21,005 nucleotides of DNA from Xanthoparmelia taractica (GCA_033085395.1 JANQBS010000462.1:1-21005); one strand, 5' to 3'. Shown: positions 10,135 through 21,005, counted from the first letter of the stretch. Made by a program: numbers and translations. The notes: generated by a model not told the origin, from the sequence alone.

Positions 10135-13100
10135 ATGAAAGGTGACACTAAAAGAAAATGGCGCTGGAGCTCCAAAAGTGCTATCGCTTCCAGTCGGCCC
10201 AGCAAAGTGGTTGTTGTCGATCGATCAATGCTCGATACCCACGACGGTGCTGCCGATCGAGTCGGTGTCACCGAAATATCTTTGGATGGATGTAGCATGG
10301 AAGACGGCCACGAGCGATCAGGGATGGCAGCGAGGATGCGACGCCATGGCTCGAGGTTCCTTTCCATCGTGGGCTTACAAAGGAGCACGGGTATGTTTTT
10401 TTCTTTGGTTCAGCTTTTCCTCTGGTTGAGCTTCCAACCACTAACTGTGATCAGAACTCCGGAATTCCAAGTATTCGTCAAATCCTCCAAGCGAGCGAGA
10501 TGTTGCGCTGGCTATAGTTAAGGAAGCTGTAACCTCCTCGACTTCCACAGCATCTCGTAGCCAAGCCCTCAGTCCCCTGGGTATGATGGACTCGGCTTCT
10601 GGCAAGAGAACACCGACTCCTCTGCTGCAAGACCATTCACAGACTCAGTTTCTACCCCTCGCTGAGACTGAACCAGCGCAAGCGAGTGCTGCTGAGGAAA
10701 CTCGAACATCGTACAACTCGGCTCAGTCTTATCTGGTCCCAGCTGATACCCACCTCAAGCGTAAAGAGCCAGGGCTCCGCCAAAGCAAATCCAATTCAGG
10801 CTTTGCCCACCAGCTCTCCCATAAGCTATCTGCCACTTTTGGAAACCCTACAATAGTCCACCGACCGAACCTTCGCACGAGGCCAAGCCTCCTCTCAATG
10901 CATGAAGATCCACCTCATGATCCTAGTGCTCTAACCGATCTTGAGCTTAGCCCTCGAGTGAGCACTACACCCTCGAGCTACAATTATAGTGGAAGTGTTT
11001 CCGCGGGTGATCCATCTACCGGCAAGACCTCCCTTGAATCAAACGTCGCCTCTTTGCGTTCTGCCAAAGCTGCGGATGGCAACGAAAACATTGGTGGTAC
11101 AACAAATCTGGCCGCCGCAGAGGTAATCGCACGCGAAAAGCCGCTTACCCCAATCCAAGAAGCACCGCCAGTCATTGCTCCCACGGTGGTCACTGTAGAG
11201 ACAACGGCGAATGCGAAGGTCTTCTTCGAGACACATTTCAATTCATTGTTAGCAGGTCACGCTAGTCCACGCTCCATAAGACGAAATGATCTCGAACTTC
11301 GCCTAGAGTCTCAGTCAATGTCCCATGAGCAACGTCAACAAGAGCGCGCGGCCTGGGCAGCCTATGAGAGCGAGCATCTTCGGCAGACTCGTGTGTTGAA
11401 AAGTAAGACCAATGAGATTAGCAAAGGCTCAGGCTCGGGCGTTGCTGTTGCAGGCTACGAAGTGGTTAGAATTCTTGGCAAGGGCAGTTTTGGGGTTGTC
11501 AGACTTGTACGAGAGAAGTATGACGCATTTTCTGCCCCTTACACGCTGCTAGCCACGTCCAATTGGAGACAATCGCCACGCGAAGAGTTGAACAATTTGA
11601 GGACCACTGCCATAGAGGCCTTGAAATCCACTCTAGACGGCCCAAGAAATTCCCATCGACGCGGGTCCAAGAACGCCCAGAAAGAGGTTTACGCTATGAA
11701 GGTTATTCGTAAGTCTGACATGCTCCGGAACTGTCAAGAGGGCCATTTACGGGCCGAGAGAGATTTCCTCGTTGCTTCTGAGAAGTCCAGATGGGTTGTA
11801 CCCCTCATTTCCAGCTTTCAAGACAGCACCAACCTCTATCTAGTAATGGAATACATGGTGGGCGGCGACTTCTTAGGCCTACTGTTTCGCAAGGATACCT
11901 TGAAAGAAAGGCACGCAAGATGGTACATAGCAGAAATGATTCTCTGTGTTGAAGAAGCTCACCGACTTCGTTGGATCCATCGAGATGTTAAACCGGACAA
12001 CTTCTTGATATCCGCATCTGGCCACCTGAAAATATCGGACTTTGGCCTTGCGTTCGACGGTCATTGGGCACACGACCAACGCTACTTCAAAAACCATCGA
12101 CAGTCGTTGATGGAGAAGTTGGGCATCGAGGTCAAGGGTGACTCTCAAGACCAGGAAGAAGATGCCCTGAAAGAAGTCAAGACCAATTTGGCTGACATTC
12201 TCTCGGGCAGACGAGGACGGCACGAAAAGCCACAGGTCGAGGGCCCAAGGGAGCATGAATCGATACTGCAGTGGAGGAACCGTCATGGCAAACGGAGATT
12301 GGCCGGAAGCGTAGTTGGGACGAGTCAGTACATGGCCCCAGAGGTAATCCGTGGGGACCCCTATGACGGGCGTTGTGACTGGTGGAGCATTGGTATTATA
12401 CTATACGAGGTACGTCAGACAGCCGAAAAGGGGAGAAATCTTCGTTGAAATTTGCAAAAGTGTCTGTACGGCTTTACACCTTTTGTCTGCGAGAAAAGAG
12501 AAGATACTAAGGCCAAGATATTAGTATGGATCACGCCCTCATCTGCGAGCGATGGAGGTTGCTGACTACTGCAGGATAATGCAAAAACTCTGATATTTCC
12601 CGACGAGCGAGAGGTGGATAGAAAGGAAAAGGTGTCCTTTGACGCCATGGATCTCATCAACAGCCTTCTACAGGAAATGGAGCATCGACTATGCTCGAAG
12701 AAGTATCGGCTCAATGATTACCAGCACTCGAAACGCACCCCAGGTCAACTGATAGCTAGACGTGCAGATCCACATGCGCAAGACTATCAAGGTAATTATA
12801 TCTATCCAGACGATGCGACTGACATCAAGGCTCATCCCTTCTTTCGTCGCATCTCATGGGATCGACTGCATCTGTCAAGACCCCCTTTCGTTCCTGACGT
12901 AAATGGCCGCGACGATACCAAGTACTTCGATGAGGAAGAGCCGATCAGCGATGTCGATGATGCAGCTAGTCAATCTGACCTGCGTGATGGCTCGGATGAG
13001 GAAGAGCGTGATGCTGTTCTCAGCACAGCTCGTTTGACACAGGTTGATGGCGCACAAGGTCAGGACGATCTTCTCATGAATCCTGCTGCTCCTAGTCGCC

Positions 13101-13330
13101 GTGGGAAAGATGGGGCTGGCGGTAGAGATGGCGAAGCAGCCAAGGCGAAGGTGAAGAAAAGGCCGCGAGATCGGGTTCTCAGGGACAAAGATGTGGGCAG
13201 AAGAGCCCTTGAAATTCGGAAAAAGGGAGCCTTCCTTGGCTACACATACCGCAGACCCAAGCTTGTCACTTTCGAGGAAGAGCGTGGGCGGCAGCGTAGT
13301 GCAAGAAGCATGATACCTAGCTTTGACTGA
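10135..13330 (+). CDS. AGC-family protein kinase, divergent NDR group
   Basis: Ser/Thr kinase of the NDR/LATS group, which controls polarity, morphogenesis or mitotic exit with MOB co-activators. Four exons, 10135-10390, 10455-12409, 12461-12523 and 12575-13330, give 1009 aa. Introns are 64, 51 and 51 nt; the first has a CTAAC branch site. Residues 1-340 are low-complexity and Ser/Pro-rich. A NDR N-terminal regulatory segment (AKVFFETHFNSLL ... LRQTRVL) precedes the kinase domain. Key residues are GKGSFG 427-432, VAIK-type Lys501 (AMK), HRDVKPDN 594-601, DFG 614-616 and APE 713-715. The DFG-APE interval of about 97 residues carries the NDR-type insert, ending in AGSVVGTSQYMAPE. The tail has GYTYRR with Thr982, matching the NDR hydrophobic motif. 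About 65 extra residues lie between the Gly-rich loop and Lys501. The SQYMAPE form and this insert differ from classical Cot1/Cbk1 and Dbf2/Sid2 kinases, so no symbol is given. Confidence 0.92.
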
Positions 13331-13759
13331 CGCGTTGCTTATGCTACTTGACTTTGATGGCGCGGATATTTTTTAGCCAGGTTGGGTCCCTTTGGCAATC
13401 AATTAGTCAAGCAGACCCGGTATTGATTGCCAGAGTGGAAGCAGCTGCGGCGGGTAGCCTTTACAGACACGAAAGTATCGCTAAGCTGCAATGGGATTTC
13501 TCCAGCCTTGGTAGGGTGAACGAATTGTGCAGGTTGTAATTCTGTCATAGCGCGCAGTGTGAGCGTCTGAGATGCCTATGAAGCTTGCACACAATCAATA
13601 TCGGTTTAATTATTGGTTGCTTCGGGTTGCCCCGATCCAAGGTTGCCTTGCTGTTCTAATGCCAACGCAATGCAATACAGGGCCATCCCATCTGAATAAG
13701 TGCTTTCGGGATAAAGTACGAAGCGTCTTAATGTGTAAACCTGTGAGTCACCGTGGCTT
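13331..13759. terminator. Convergent 3' region between kinase and TAF1
   Basis: 429 bp between two facing stop codons. It must contain both 3' UTRs and polyadenylation sites. Small plus-strand ORFs here (one at 13348-13539) have no recognisable motif and look like chance. No RNA gene or repeat was seen. Confidence 0.5.
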
Positions 13760-16700
13760 TCACAACTCGGGAGTGCCAATAGTGAATGCGGAACTGCCGA
13801 ATCCTTCGTCCTGCTTCATCGTACCATTGAGCATGGGACAAAGCCTAAGATCAAGACCATTCCAGTCAGTACACTGCTCCAGAGACTCAATAAAGCGCCA
13901 AAGGGGGTTTAACTTTTTGTTTGTTTTGATGTGGCCAACTTGGCCACAGTTTGCGCACTTGCGTTGCGTGCCCGCACTTTTCATGAGTACGTTTGCAGGA
14001 GATGACGGCGAGGCTGGTTCATCGTCAGCCCCGTCGAGATGGACCCCCTTTTGCTTGTCACGGGCAATACGACGCTCTTTATTGCGCTGTAGCCGCGCCA
14101 GCTCTTTCTCCAGTCTGAATCGCAATCAGCATCTTGGGTTTTGCGATCATGAACATTGACGTACCTCTGTTGATTACGACGGTCCTGCTCGGCAATGCCG
14201 GTTGGTTTGATATCGGTGAGCCTGTCACCGTCAAATTTGCACCTAAGAGCAGTAAGATAGCACTTACCCTGTAGTCTCCGCCTCCTTTGCATGTCTCCGC
14301 TTTAGATATTGCCGCATCACTTTCGGTGCCCGTACAATTTCAGTGTGCGTTTCCTCGTTACCGTACTCATCTTGGACGTGGCGTGTGATTTTGAGAATTT
14401 TCCCTACTTGGCTGCCAGTACTAGCCTGGGTGAATTGACTACTAATCTCGTCATCACGATGTCGTAGGATGGCAGGTGCCTGCGCTTCTGATCGCGGAGT
14501 CTCTGCACGCAAGGCACTATTTGAAGCCTCTTCAATCGGATTCTCGTCCGTGTCCGATTCTGACTGATCGACTGTCGATGACAGGCTCTGTTTCTGGGCT
14601 TCCCATATTTTCCGAATCGATTGCTCGTACGATCTTTGTTGATCCTGAACGTTGTACGCATGGCCACCAGATTCTTTCATCTGCCTCGCATTCATTTTCT
14701 CGTTCGCGCTTGCTCCCACGGGCTTGAACCCTCCTTTCATGGAGGTCTTAATGAGGCTAAATGCCTCGCCGCGGCGTGTTGGGTCTCCTTCTCCATGCAA
14801 TGTCAACATGGCCTTGCCCTGCGTAGCATGCAAGAAATTTCGCGACGTGTACCAAGGCGCAAGCTGCTGTTCGATACTTTGGCCTTCTTTAGACTCGTCA
14901 CCCTCAGATTCATCGTCCTCTTTGTTGAAACCGGCATCTTGTAGATGCTGCTGACCAACCTGCATCGATTCAAGTAGACAGACGTCTTCTGGCTTCACCG
15001 TTGCCCTAATCGTTTCCTCGTCGGGAACTGCTTCTCCAGACCGCATCTGCCATTCTTTGTGCTCCTTGTTGAATTGCATGAACTCTTTCATCTTCTGCCG
15101 ATTTTGCATGTCACTGGTATCTGCAAAATGGCTCGTGACTTCGCCTACACTGATTCTGTTGTTCTTGCTCTTTCGGATCAGCCGATAGGAGATCATCTTC
15201 AGGCGGTTTTTGGAGGCCGTCGTGACCTTCCGCGAATGAGGGCCCGGAACATCTACGGACGGAAACTGCTGGCCAACTACGTATAGATTTTCAATGTTCC
15301 TCATATACCAAGCAGAGCCGTCTGTCCCTGTTGTATTCTTGACTACTAGAAAGTCATTGTTTCTTGCTGCATGCTTGAAGATTGGAGCTCTGTACATGCC
15401 ATTGTGAAGCGTTGGGGTGATATGGCCTGGGTCGACATGACCAAATATTGAGAATGGGCTCTTGTCCTGGGGCAAAAGGACAGCTGTCTCGCCAACATCA
15501 AGCTTGGGTCTCGATGTGTCGTCCATTGTCTTTCTTCGGTAATAGTTGATGACGCGGTTACCCATGCCCACGTTTGAAAGCATCGTTGGATACTCCTCAG
15601 AATACTCCAACAGAAGTACATTAGAGTTATCTGCCAAAGACAGAGCTTTACTGTCAGAGAACAGCTTCTGTGTATCTTTACCTTTCGTATGCTTCTTTTT
15701 GGTGATCCCTGGTTTGCTAAAGGCGACCTGCTCGTTGCGGTTAACCTTCAAGGCTGGTCGATGAAAAGATCTTGCATCCTGCTTGTCCAATTTTGTCTTA
15801 TACTTTGCAGTGTTAGCATTCAGCGCAGCAGACGATCATGGGGGGTTCGTGCTACTTACGAATGGCCACTGCAACCTCACGGCAGGTAGACTATGCTCCA
15901 CAGCGGCATTGCCAAGCATGCTTCGAACTTTGCTTTGGTGATTCTCTTTGAGCAAGTCATAAGCCTCATCGTTGGAGATGTTGTATCTTTGGCTTAGACT
16001 TTTCGTGAACGCTCCGCGTCCTGCTCTCCTGAGATCCGATCGCCCGAATACGTTTCTGGGTATGGCGTTGGGCTGAACGTGGTCGACTAGAAGTCTCGAA
16101 TCATTAAGGTCTAGTGTGATGGTCTTCGCAACCTTTGAAGTAGCTTGCTCGGGATCCTGGAACGATGAGAAGAAGGACTGGGGAGCGTGCATTTTGTTCG
16201 CCTCTAAATGATGTAATTTCCGTCGCTGCGATTAGGTATGAGCATGCTTTCCCGTTATGTATTTGTTCGGACTTACTTTTGCAGATGGCCATTGATGGCA
16301 AGGATCAGGTTCAGGTTCAAGATTCTCGTACCCATCGAAATTGCTCGCCTTACGGCTGTGCGACGAATCCTGTTCAGATCCAAATGGCTCTGCCGCACTA
16401 CAAATATCCCAATCCTCGCATACTATTTGCAGGTCTTGCCACGAAATCCCCCTAAACAGCTCGTTCTCGAAGTCAGAATCGATATCCAGGTCTTCTTCAT
16501 TGTCCTTCTCAACAACAACTTCTTCTTGTATGGTTACAATTCCTTGGCTGCTACTGCCGTCCACCACATTAGACTTATTGGGCATCGACGAGACCTTGAA
16601 GCTCTTCGCTTGATCTAAGGCAAGCTCCAGATTGATTTTAGTGGGACTGATCGGTTTCGGCGGTTTGGGAATAGATTTCCCAAGATATCTTGCTCGTTTC

Positions 16701-17440
16701 GGTGGAAGCAGATCCATAAATTTCGGTATTGTATTACGCTTGAACTTAGGCCACAATGATGCCAGTAGCTCCTCCCTGTTTTCAGGAGGCGCCAGCAGGC
16801 CATCGGTGTTCATAGCGCCGTTTCTGGACATAGCGAGCAGCTCTTGTTGGCGCTGTAATTCTTTTGATGGCGGAGACTCTCTGGAGCTGAACGTCGTCGG
16901 TCGCAAAACAACTTTCTCTTGGGCTTCCACTTGCCGGGACAAAGGGGACGTTGGAAGAGACACTAGCTGAGTCTGAGGCGACGTGCTGTCATCAAAATCC
17001 GATAGACCATCTTGATCATGCTCGGTTCGAGTCTTTCCTGTACCAAATTTGGTTTCCATGGAAGGTGATGATTCCTCGCCAAATAGGTCATCATCATCAT
17101 CATCATAGGCATTGGCATCGTCGCCGTTTCCGTTTAATAACACCGGAAAGTCAACATCTTGCGTGAACCGCTCCAGGTCTATGGAAGATGCATGGTTCTG
17201 ATGTCGACCTCCTATCCGAGACCTTCGCTCTGCATCCGCATTCGCCTTCTCATCCTCGTCCTCCGCCAGATCGTCATCACTGATATCTTCGAAATTCACT
17301 GCATTCTCGGCCTTTTCACCTGGTTCAAGGTCGCGGTTGAGGCCCAAGGGATCTTCTATAGTGGGTGCATCAAGGAACTGCTGAATCAACATATCATCAT
17401 GATCGTCCCCAGACCGATGCAGCGACGTTGCATGGGGCAT
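13760..17440 (-). CDS. TAF1: TFIID subunit 1 (TBP-associated factor 1)
   Basis: TAF1 is the TFIID scaffold that binds TBP and TAF7 and positions Pol II initiation complexes. Six exons give 1135 aa: 17440-16277, 16225-15860, 15802-14268, 14221-14165, 14114-13914 and 13844-13760. Introns are 51, 57, 46, 50 and 69 nt. The acidic N-terminus (residues 1-150, with a run of Asp near 17090-17105) fits the TBP-binding region. AKRRKLHHLE spans the first splice and QWPFYKTKLDKQDARSFHRP the second. The central DUF3591 domain includes MYRAPIF (about 646), VVGQQFPSVDVPGP (about 685), APWYTSRNFL and GEGDPTRRGEAFS, then IRKIWEAQKQSLSS. ELARLQRNKERR precedes a zinc knuckle, Cys1094, Cys1097, His1102, Cys1110. 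There is no bromodomain, as usual in fungi. The ATG has context GGCCATG. TAF1 converges on the kinase gene. Confidence 0.94.
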
Positions 17441-17658
17441 GGCGGCCTTTCGCTCTCAACCGCAGCACCAGCAGTGAGTGTATTGGGGGTGAAGGCGCTC
17501 TGATAGCTCGCGCTTTTTTCGTCCCCATTGATTTGTTCGTCATGCCATAGCGAAGGTAATCAGATCAGAGCGAACGACGACTCCACTTTATAGCTGAGCA
17601 AACGAAGAAAGTCGTTTGAGCGGATCTGAACGGCAATATAATTCTCAGGCGAGACCGA
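17441..17658 (-). promoter_or_regulatory. TAF1 upstream region
   Basis: Only 218 bp of ordinary sequence separate the TAF1 ATG from the TIR element at 17659. On the minus strand two upstream ATGs occur near 17546 and 17541. One gives a two-codon frame (ATG-GCA-TGA); the other opens a frame that overlaps the TAF1 start out of register. Whether they are in the transcript is unknown. The core promoter must lie here or inside the neighbouring element. Confidence 0.45.
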
Positions 17659-18042
17659 GGTCCCGCTTAGAGTACAGCCAGTCTAAATATTTAGCGGCGC
17701 GCTAGTTTTCTAGCGTGCGCTATCAGTCTTGTAAGCAAAAAAAAGAGACTGGTAAACGCGTACCTTACTGTCGCTATAGAATTGTAGATAAAGGGTGAGA
17801 CGAGACTATCTAACGAGTACTATACTAATTTAACACGTAGTAGTGAAAAGTCTATAGATCTCGCTATCGCCTCTCTAGTATTATTCGTCTACTATTATAG
17901 AAAACAATAAACGATATAGAAGATAATTATCGCTATCTTAATAGAAGCTTCGTTATTTGCTTACTAATATAAGACTAGTGACGCAGGCTAGAGAGATAGC
18001 GCGCCGCTAAATATTTAGACTGACTATACTCTAAGTGGGACC
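17659..18042. mobile_element. 384-bp non-autonomous element with 46-bp TIRs
   Basis: Left arm 17659-17704 and right arm 17997-18042 are inverted copies with 43 of 46 bases identical. They share the words AGTCTAAATATTTAGCGGCG and begin GGTCCC. All three mismatches are C/T or G/A. A weaker inverted match continues inward to about 17747 and 17957 (shared TAAGCAAA and AGTCTT). The centre has no ORF. Possible duplications are GAGACCGA (left) against GAGACGAA (right), 6 of 8 matching. GACCGAG also appears at both ends, so the target duplication is unresolved. An 8-bp duplication would fit hAT elements, but this is only a suggestion. The element marks the edge of the gene island. Confidence 0.85.
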
Positions 18043-18780
18043 GAGACGAACGATTTCTAAGCGAGGACAAGTGATTTCTTAGCGCATAAAAGCGCTTTAT
18101 CGTAAACAAACTGACCTATAAATTAGCGTAGAGTTATCTTTTTCTTCGTATATTTAAATTATTCTTTTTATTATTATCGATACTTACTTATTTAGTAATT
18201 AATATTATATACTTATTTATTATTATTATTTACGAATTACTCTTTATTTATTCTTTATAACTATATCTATTTAAATATATATCTTTATTATTTAAAATAA
18301 AACGATTTATAATAAAATATAAATAGATATTTAATTAAAATAAAGATTTTAATTAAATTCTTATTTTAATAGATTATATTCAAGAAGAATTTATAAAGCT
18401 TAATAAAATTTATTATCGAAATTTCCTATTATAAAATAATAAACGTGTAGTAAAATTAACTACTTCGATTATTCTAAATAGACTGCGAATACTTAAAACT
18501 TTTCTTCGAACTAATATTAATATATATCGACTTAATATACGAAGAGTAAATACTAAAATTATAATATTTATAGAGAAAGATTTAAGCGATAAAGAAAAAT
18601 CTTAATATATTTTTAATAAAGATCTTATTAAAAAAATTATCTAATTTTTAAAGAATTAAAAATAGACTTAGCTCGCGCTATTTAATCTATTATAAAAAAT
18701 ATAAAGTATTTTTATTTTTATTATAGATTTTTTATATATCTTCGTATATAATAAAGATTTAATTTATATTTATAAGAAAA
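18043..18780. repeat. AT-rich RIP-degraded DNA upstream of the LINE RT remnant
   Basis: From about 18120 the sequence becomes TpA-rich with stops in all frames, like the left flank. It directly precedes, and is in line with, the reverse transcriptase remnant. It is therefore probably the 5' part of the same LINE (the endonuclease region or earlier), but no motif was recognised. Confidence 0.6.
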
Positions 18781-20500
18781 AAATAATACTCTAGAAATTA
18801 ATAGAATACTTAATTAGTTTCTACGTTAAGTAGCGAGAGTACTAATATGAAAGTTACGTATCTTTTTAAAATATATCTAAGGATTAATTATTACTTAAGA
18901 GAGTTTAAGAAGATTAATATTATAGTTCTTTATCAATTAAAGAAGAATAATTACTCGAACTCTAAGTCGTATAGATTAATAGCGCTTTTAAATACGCTAA
19001 ATAAAGTACTTGATATAATAATAACTATAATATTTAGCGATTACGCTAAGATAAATCTCTTATCGTCGATATAGATAGAAGCTCGAAGAAAGAGATTTAT
19101 TAAGATAATACTTAAAATTATTATTAATATAATCTATATCGTCTAGAATTATAAGAAGAGAAATATAATTAATCTTCTATTATTAAATATTATTAGAATT
19201 TTTAATAATATATTATAGTGGAAATTAATATATAATTATTAAGTTTAAGATATTTTAAAGCTTATTATTAATTAAATACGAAGCTTTCTTATAAAGCGAG
19301 TAATCTCTATTATTCTTAATAATAAAACTAGTTCTATAAAGCTCGTTAAAATAGAGATTCTCTAAAGATTATCTATATTCTCGATTCTTTTTTTATTCTT
19401 TAACGCTTCGCTTATTAAAAAATATTTTAACATTAAATTAAAGCTTTAAAAAGAGAATTTTATAAATAATATTTATCTTCTTATATATAAGAAATCTATA
19501 AAGATTAATTATTCTATTTTAAAAAAGATATATAAGATTTATTTAAGATAATTAATAATATATAACGCTATTTTTATACTAAAGAAGTATAAACTAATAT
19601 ATTTAACTCGCTATTTAAGATAATTTAATACAATTATCGCGATAGATTTAGAGAAGATTACTACGTAGTCTAAAATTAATATTCGAGTTCTAGAATTATA
19701 TATCGATAATAAATTTTGCTAAGAACTATATATTAAGAAGATACGATTTAAGCTAACTATATAATATCTTATATTAAATAAAATTATAGACTCTACGTAG
19801 AGAGCTACGTTAAATAAGATATATTAGATATATAATATAGTAAAATAACTAGTATCTACGTATGTAATAATCTTATAATATATATTTTAGAGATTACGAG
19901 AATTACGCTAGAACTATATAAAATAATTAGAAGTAATCTAGAATATTTATTTTAGATAGATTACTAGCGATTATCGAGTTATTAATATTAGAGTACTTAA
20001 GATAGAGATAAATATTTTCTTATTATAAGTTATCTTAAATTAAATAATTCTTTAAAACTAAGTTCTTCGCGAAATCTACTCGATAATAAAAAAAGATAAC
20101 GCGTATATTCGAAGAAGACTATATTTAAAAAGAGATTAAAAATAAGTAATTCTTAAAATCTCGATTAAGAAAAAGAAATAATAAATATTAAGATCTTTAA
20201 AATTTAATAGCTAAAATAATATTTTAATATTAGATTAAAAGCGATGTACGCGAAAGCTAAGAAAGATTATTAAAATCTAAAGAGATATAATTTAAAGCGA
20301 GATATAATCTTATTAGAAAACGATTATTTTAGAAATATTAAAAATCTTAATTTAAAAAGATAATCTATAATTTAATAAATAAACTCTTTATATAAATCTC
20401 GCTAAGATTAAAAATTTAACTCTTTTATAATTACAAATAGAAAAAATTAAAATAGAATAATTTCTATACTTACTATCGAAATAATTAAGTTCGTTTTCAC
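18781..20500 (+). pseudogene. RIP-destroyed LINE reverse transcriptase (Tad1-like)
   Basis: The open stretch 18847-19071 translates to YYLREFKKINIIVLYQLKK, followed by YSNSKSYRLIALLNTLNKVL. This matches the N-terminal fingers of LINE reverse transcriptases (FKxANTIVLxKPGKKDYSxPKSYRPIALLNTLGKVLE). The same frame continues through stops with EARRKRF in place of GARRGRST, and with NIIRIFNNI where the catalytic DVSGAFDNV belongs, so the catalytic Asp is lost. Further on, about 19785-19830, STWRATLNKIY resembles the post-RT STWGATF segment. Changes are those expected from C-to-T and G-to-A mutation. The element is dead. Its 3' limit is estimated from the end of the AT-rich composition. Confidence 0.8.
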
Positions 20501-20930
20501 TCTATCTACTCGAATCTCATCTAGTATAGTCTTGATATTATTATATCTAGTCTTATAGATCTATGTAGCAAGAAAATCAAGTGTTTTATTATCTATCTTT
20601 TTAATAGATTATAAGTCCGAGACTTTAAACCTTGTTTAGTAACTTAATACTTATTATATAAACGTATTCTTATATCTTTATCAAGATTCAGGAGATCCAG
20701 GATAACCAAGATGCCATGCCAAGCAGACTAGTGTCGTTCCCGTTATTCCTAAGTATCTTAACCAAGTTATTCTAGATAGAATAAAAATGTTACGAGTGTG
20801 ACAACCACATAGACCTGCAACATCAAGTCGGCTTACCTTCCCAATTGGGACTACGGCTTTCCTTTCCAATTGGGACTAGCCCCTATAGGCCTTGGCGTCC
20901 CTTATAGATATTTCTTCCCAGCTAGATATA
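20501..20930. other. Less degraded intergenic or element-end sequence
   Basis: The composition becomes more balanced from about 20680. A direct repeat, TYCCAATTGGGACTA, occurs at about 20839 and 20864 (25-bp period). A 62-codon minus-strand frame (20681-20869) has no recognisable motif and is probably chance. This may be the 3' untranslated end of the LINE or a separate sequence. Confidence 0.45.
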
Positions 20931-21005
20931 CGGGTCGGAAAGGTGTGGTATCTGTTGAACATAGTCGTTTTTAACTTTTTTTTAACTTTTTTTAAAAAAT
21001 TATAT
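20931..21005. mobile_element. TA-flanked TIR element, copy 2 (cut by window end)
   Basis: These 75 bases match 2711-2785 in the same orientation, with only two differences: A/G in the TIR (GTGATAT against GTGGTAT) and C/T in the T-rich stretch. Both are transitions. TA precedes the copy (20929-20930). The rest lies outside the window. Confidence 0.9.

Noticed and set aside
13572..14159. 195-codon plus-strand ORF
   Set aside because: It is the antisense shadow of the TAF1 3' exons, with no recognisable domain.
14243..14267. 25-nt intron alternative at the TAF1 exon 3/4 junction
   Set aside because: The frame would also be open, but 25 nt is below the usual minimum intron size; the 46-nt version ending at 14222 is preferred.

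Overview
This window looks like a piece of a filamentous ascomycete (Pezizomycotina) chromosome. The genes are split by short introns of about 46-78 nt with GT..AG ends and, in most cases, fungal CTRAY-type branch sites. The proteins match fungal orthologues, and the gene block is flanked by very AT-rich, TpA-saturated DNA with the stamp of repeat-induced point mutation (RIP). The class of fungus cannot be fixed from sequence alone.

Layout: (1) 1-4560 is RIP-degraded repeat DNA. The one recognisable piece is the integrase C-terminal part of a Ty3/gypsy-type retrotransposon (about 2060-2708). It is interrupted by a 272-bp TIR element with a TA duplication (2711-2982). (2) 4560-5330 is a less AT-rich transition zone with diverged tandem repeats and hairpins but no convincing gene. 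(3) 5454-17440 is a compact island of four genes: COG4 (minus), an HST2-type sirtuin (plus), a divergent NDR-group AGC kinase (plus) and TAF1 (minus). COG4 and the sirtuin are divergently arranged and share an upstream region of about 0.5 kb. The kinase and TAF1 converge with 429 bp between their stop codons. (4) 17659-18042 is a 384-bp non-coding element with 46-bp terminal inverted repeats, 218 bp upstream of the TAF1 start codon. (5) 18043-20930 is again AT-rich and contains a RIP-destroyed Tad1-like LINE reverse transcriptase. At 20931 a second copy of the TA-duplicating element begins and runs off the window.

The four genes are not a pathway cluster. COG4 is a Golgi tethering subunit, HST2 an NAD-dependent deacetylase, the kinase a morphogenesis/cell-cycle-type signalling kinase, and TAF1 the TFIID scaffold. 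They are core cellular genes in an island between transposon graveyards. I corrected exon structure by hand for all four: COG4 two exons (821 aa, 5' end open), HST2 two exons (386 aa), kinase four exons (1009 aa), TAF1 six exons (1135 aa).

I found no rRNA, tRNA, CRISPR array or biosynthetic cluster. The most interesting items are the two small TIR element families, the divergent NDR kinase with its unusual N-lobe insert, and a stop-free 69-nt TAF1 intron that splits the zinc knuckle.
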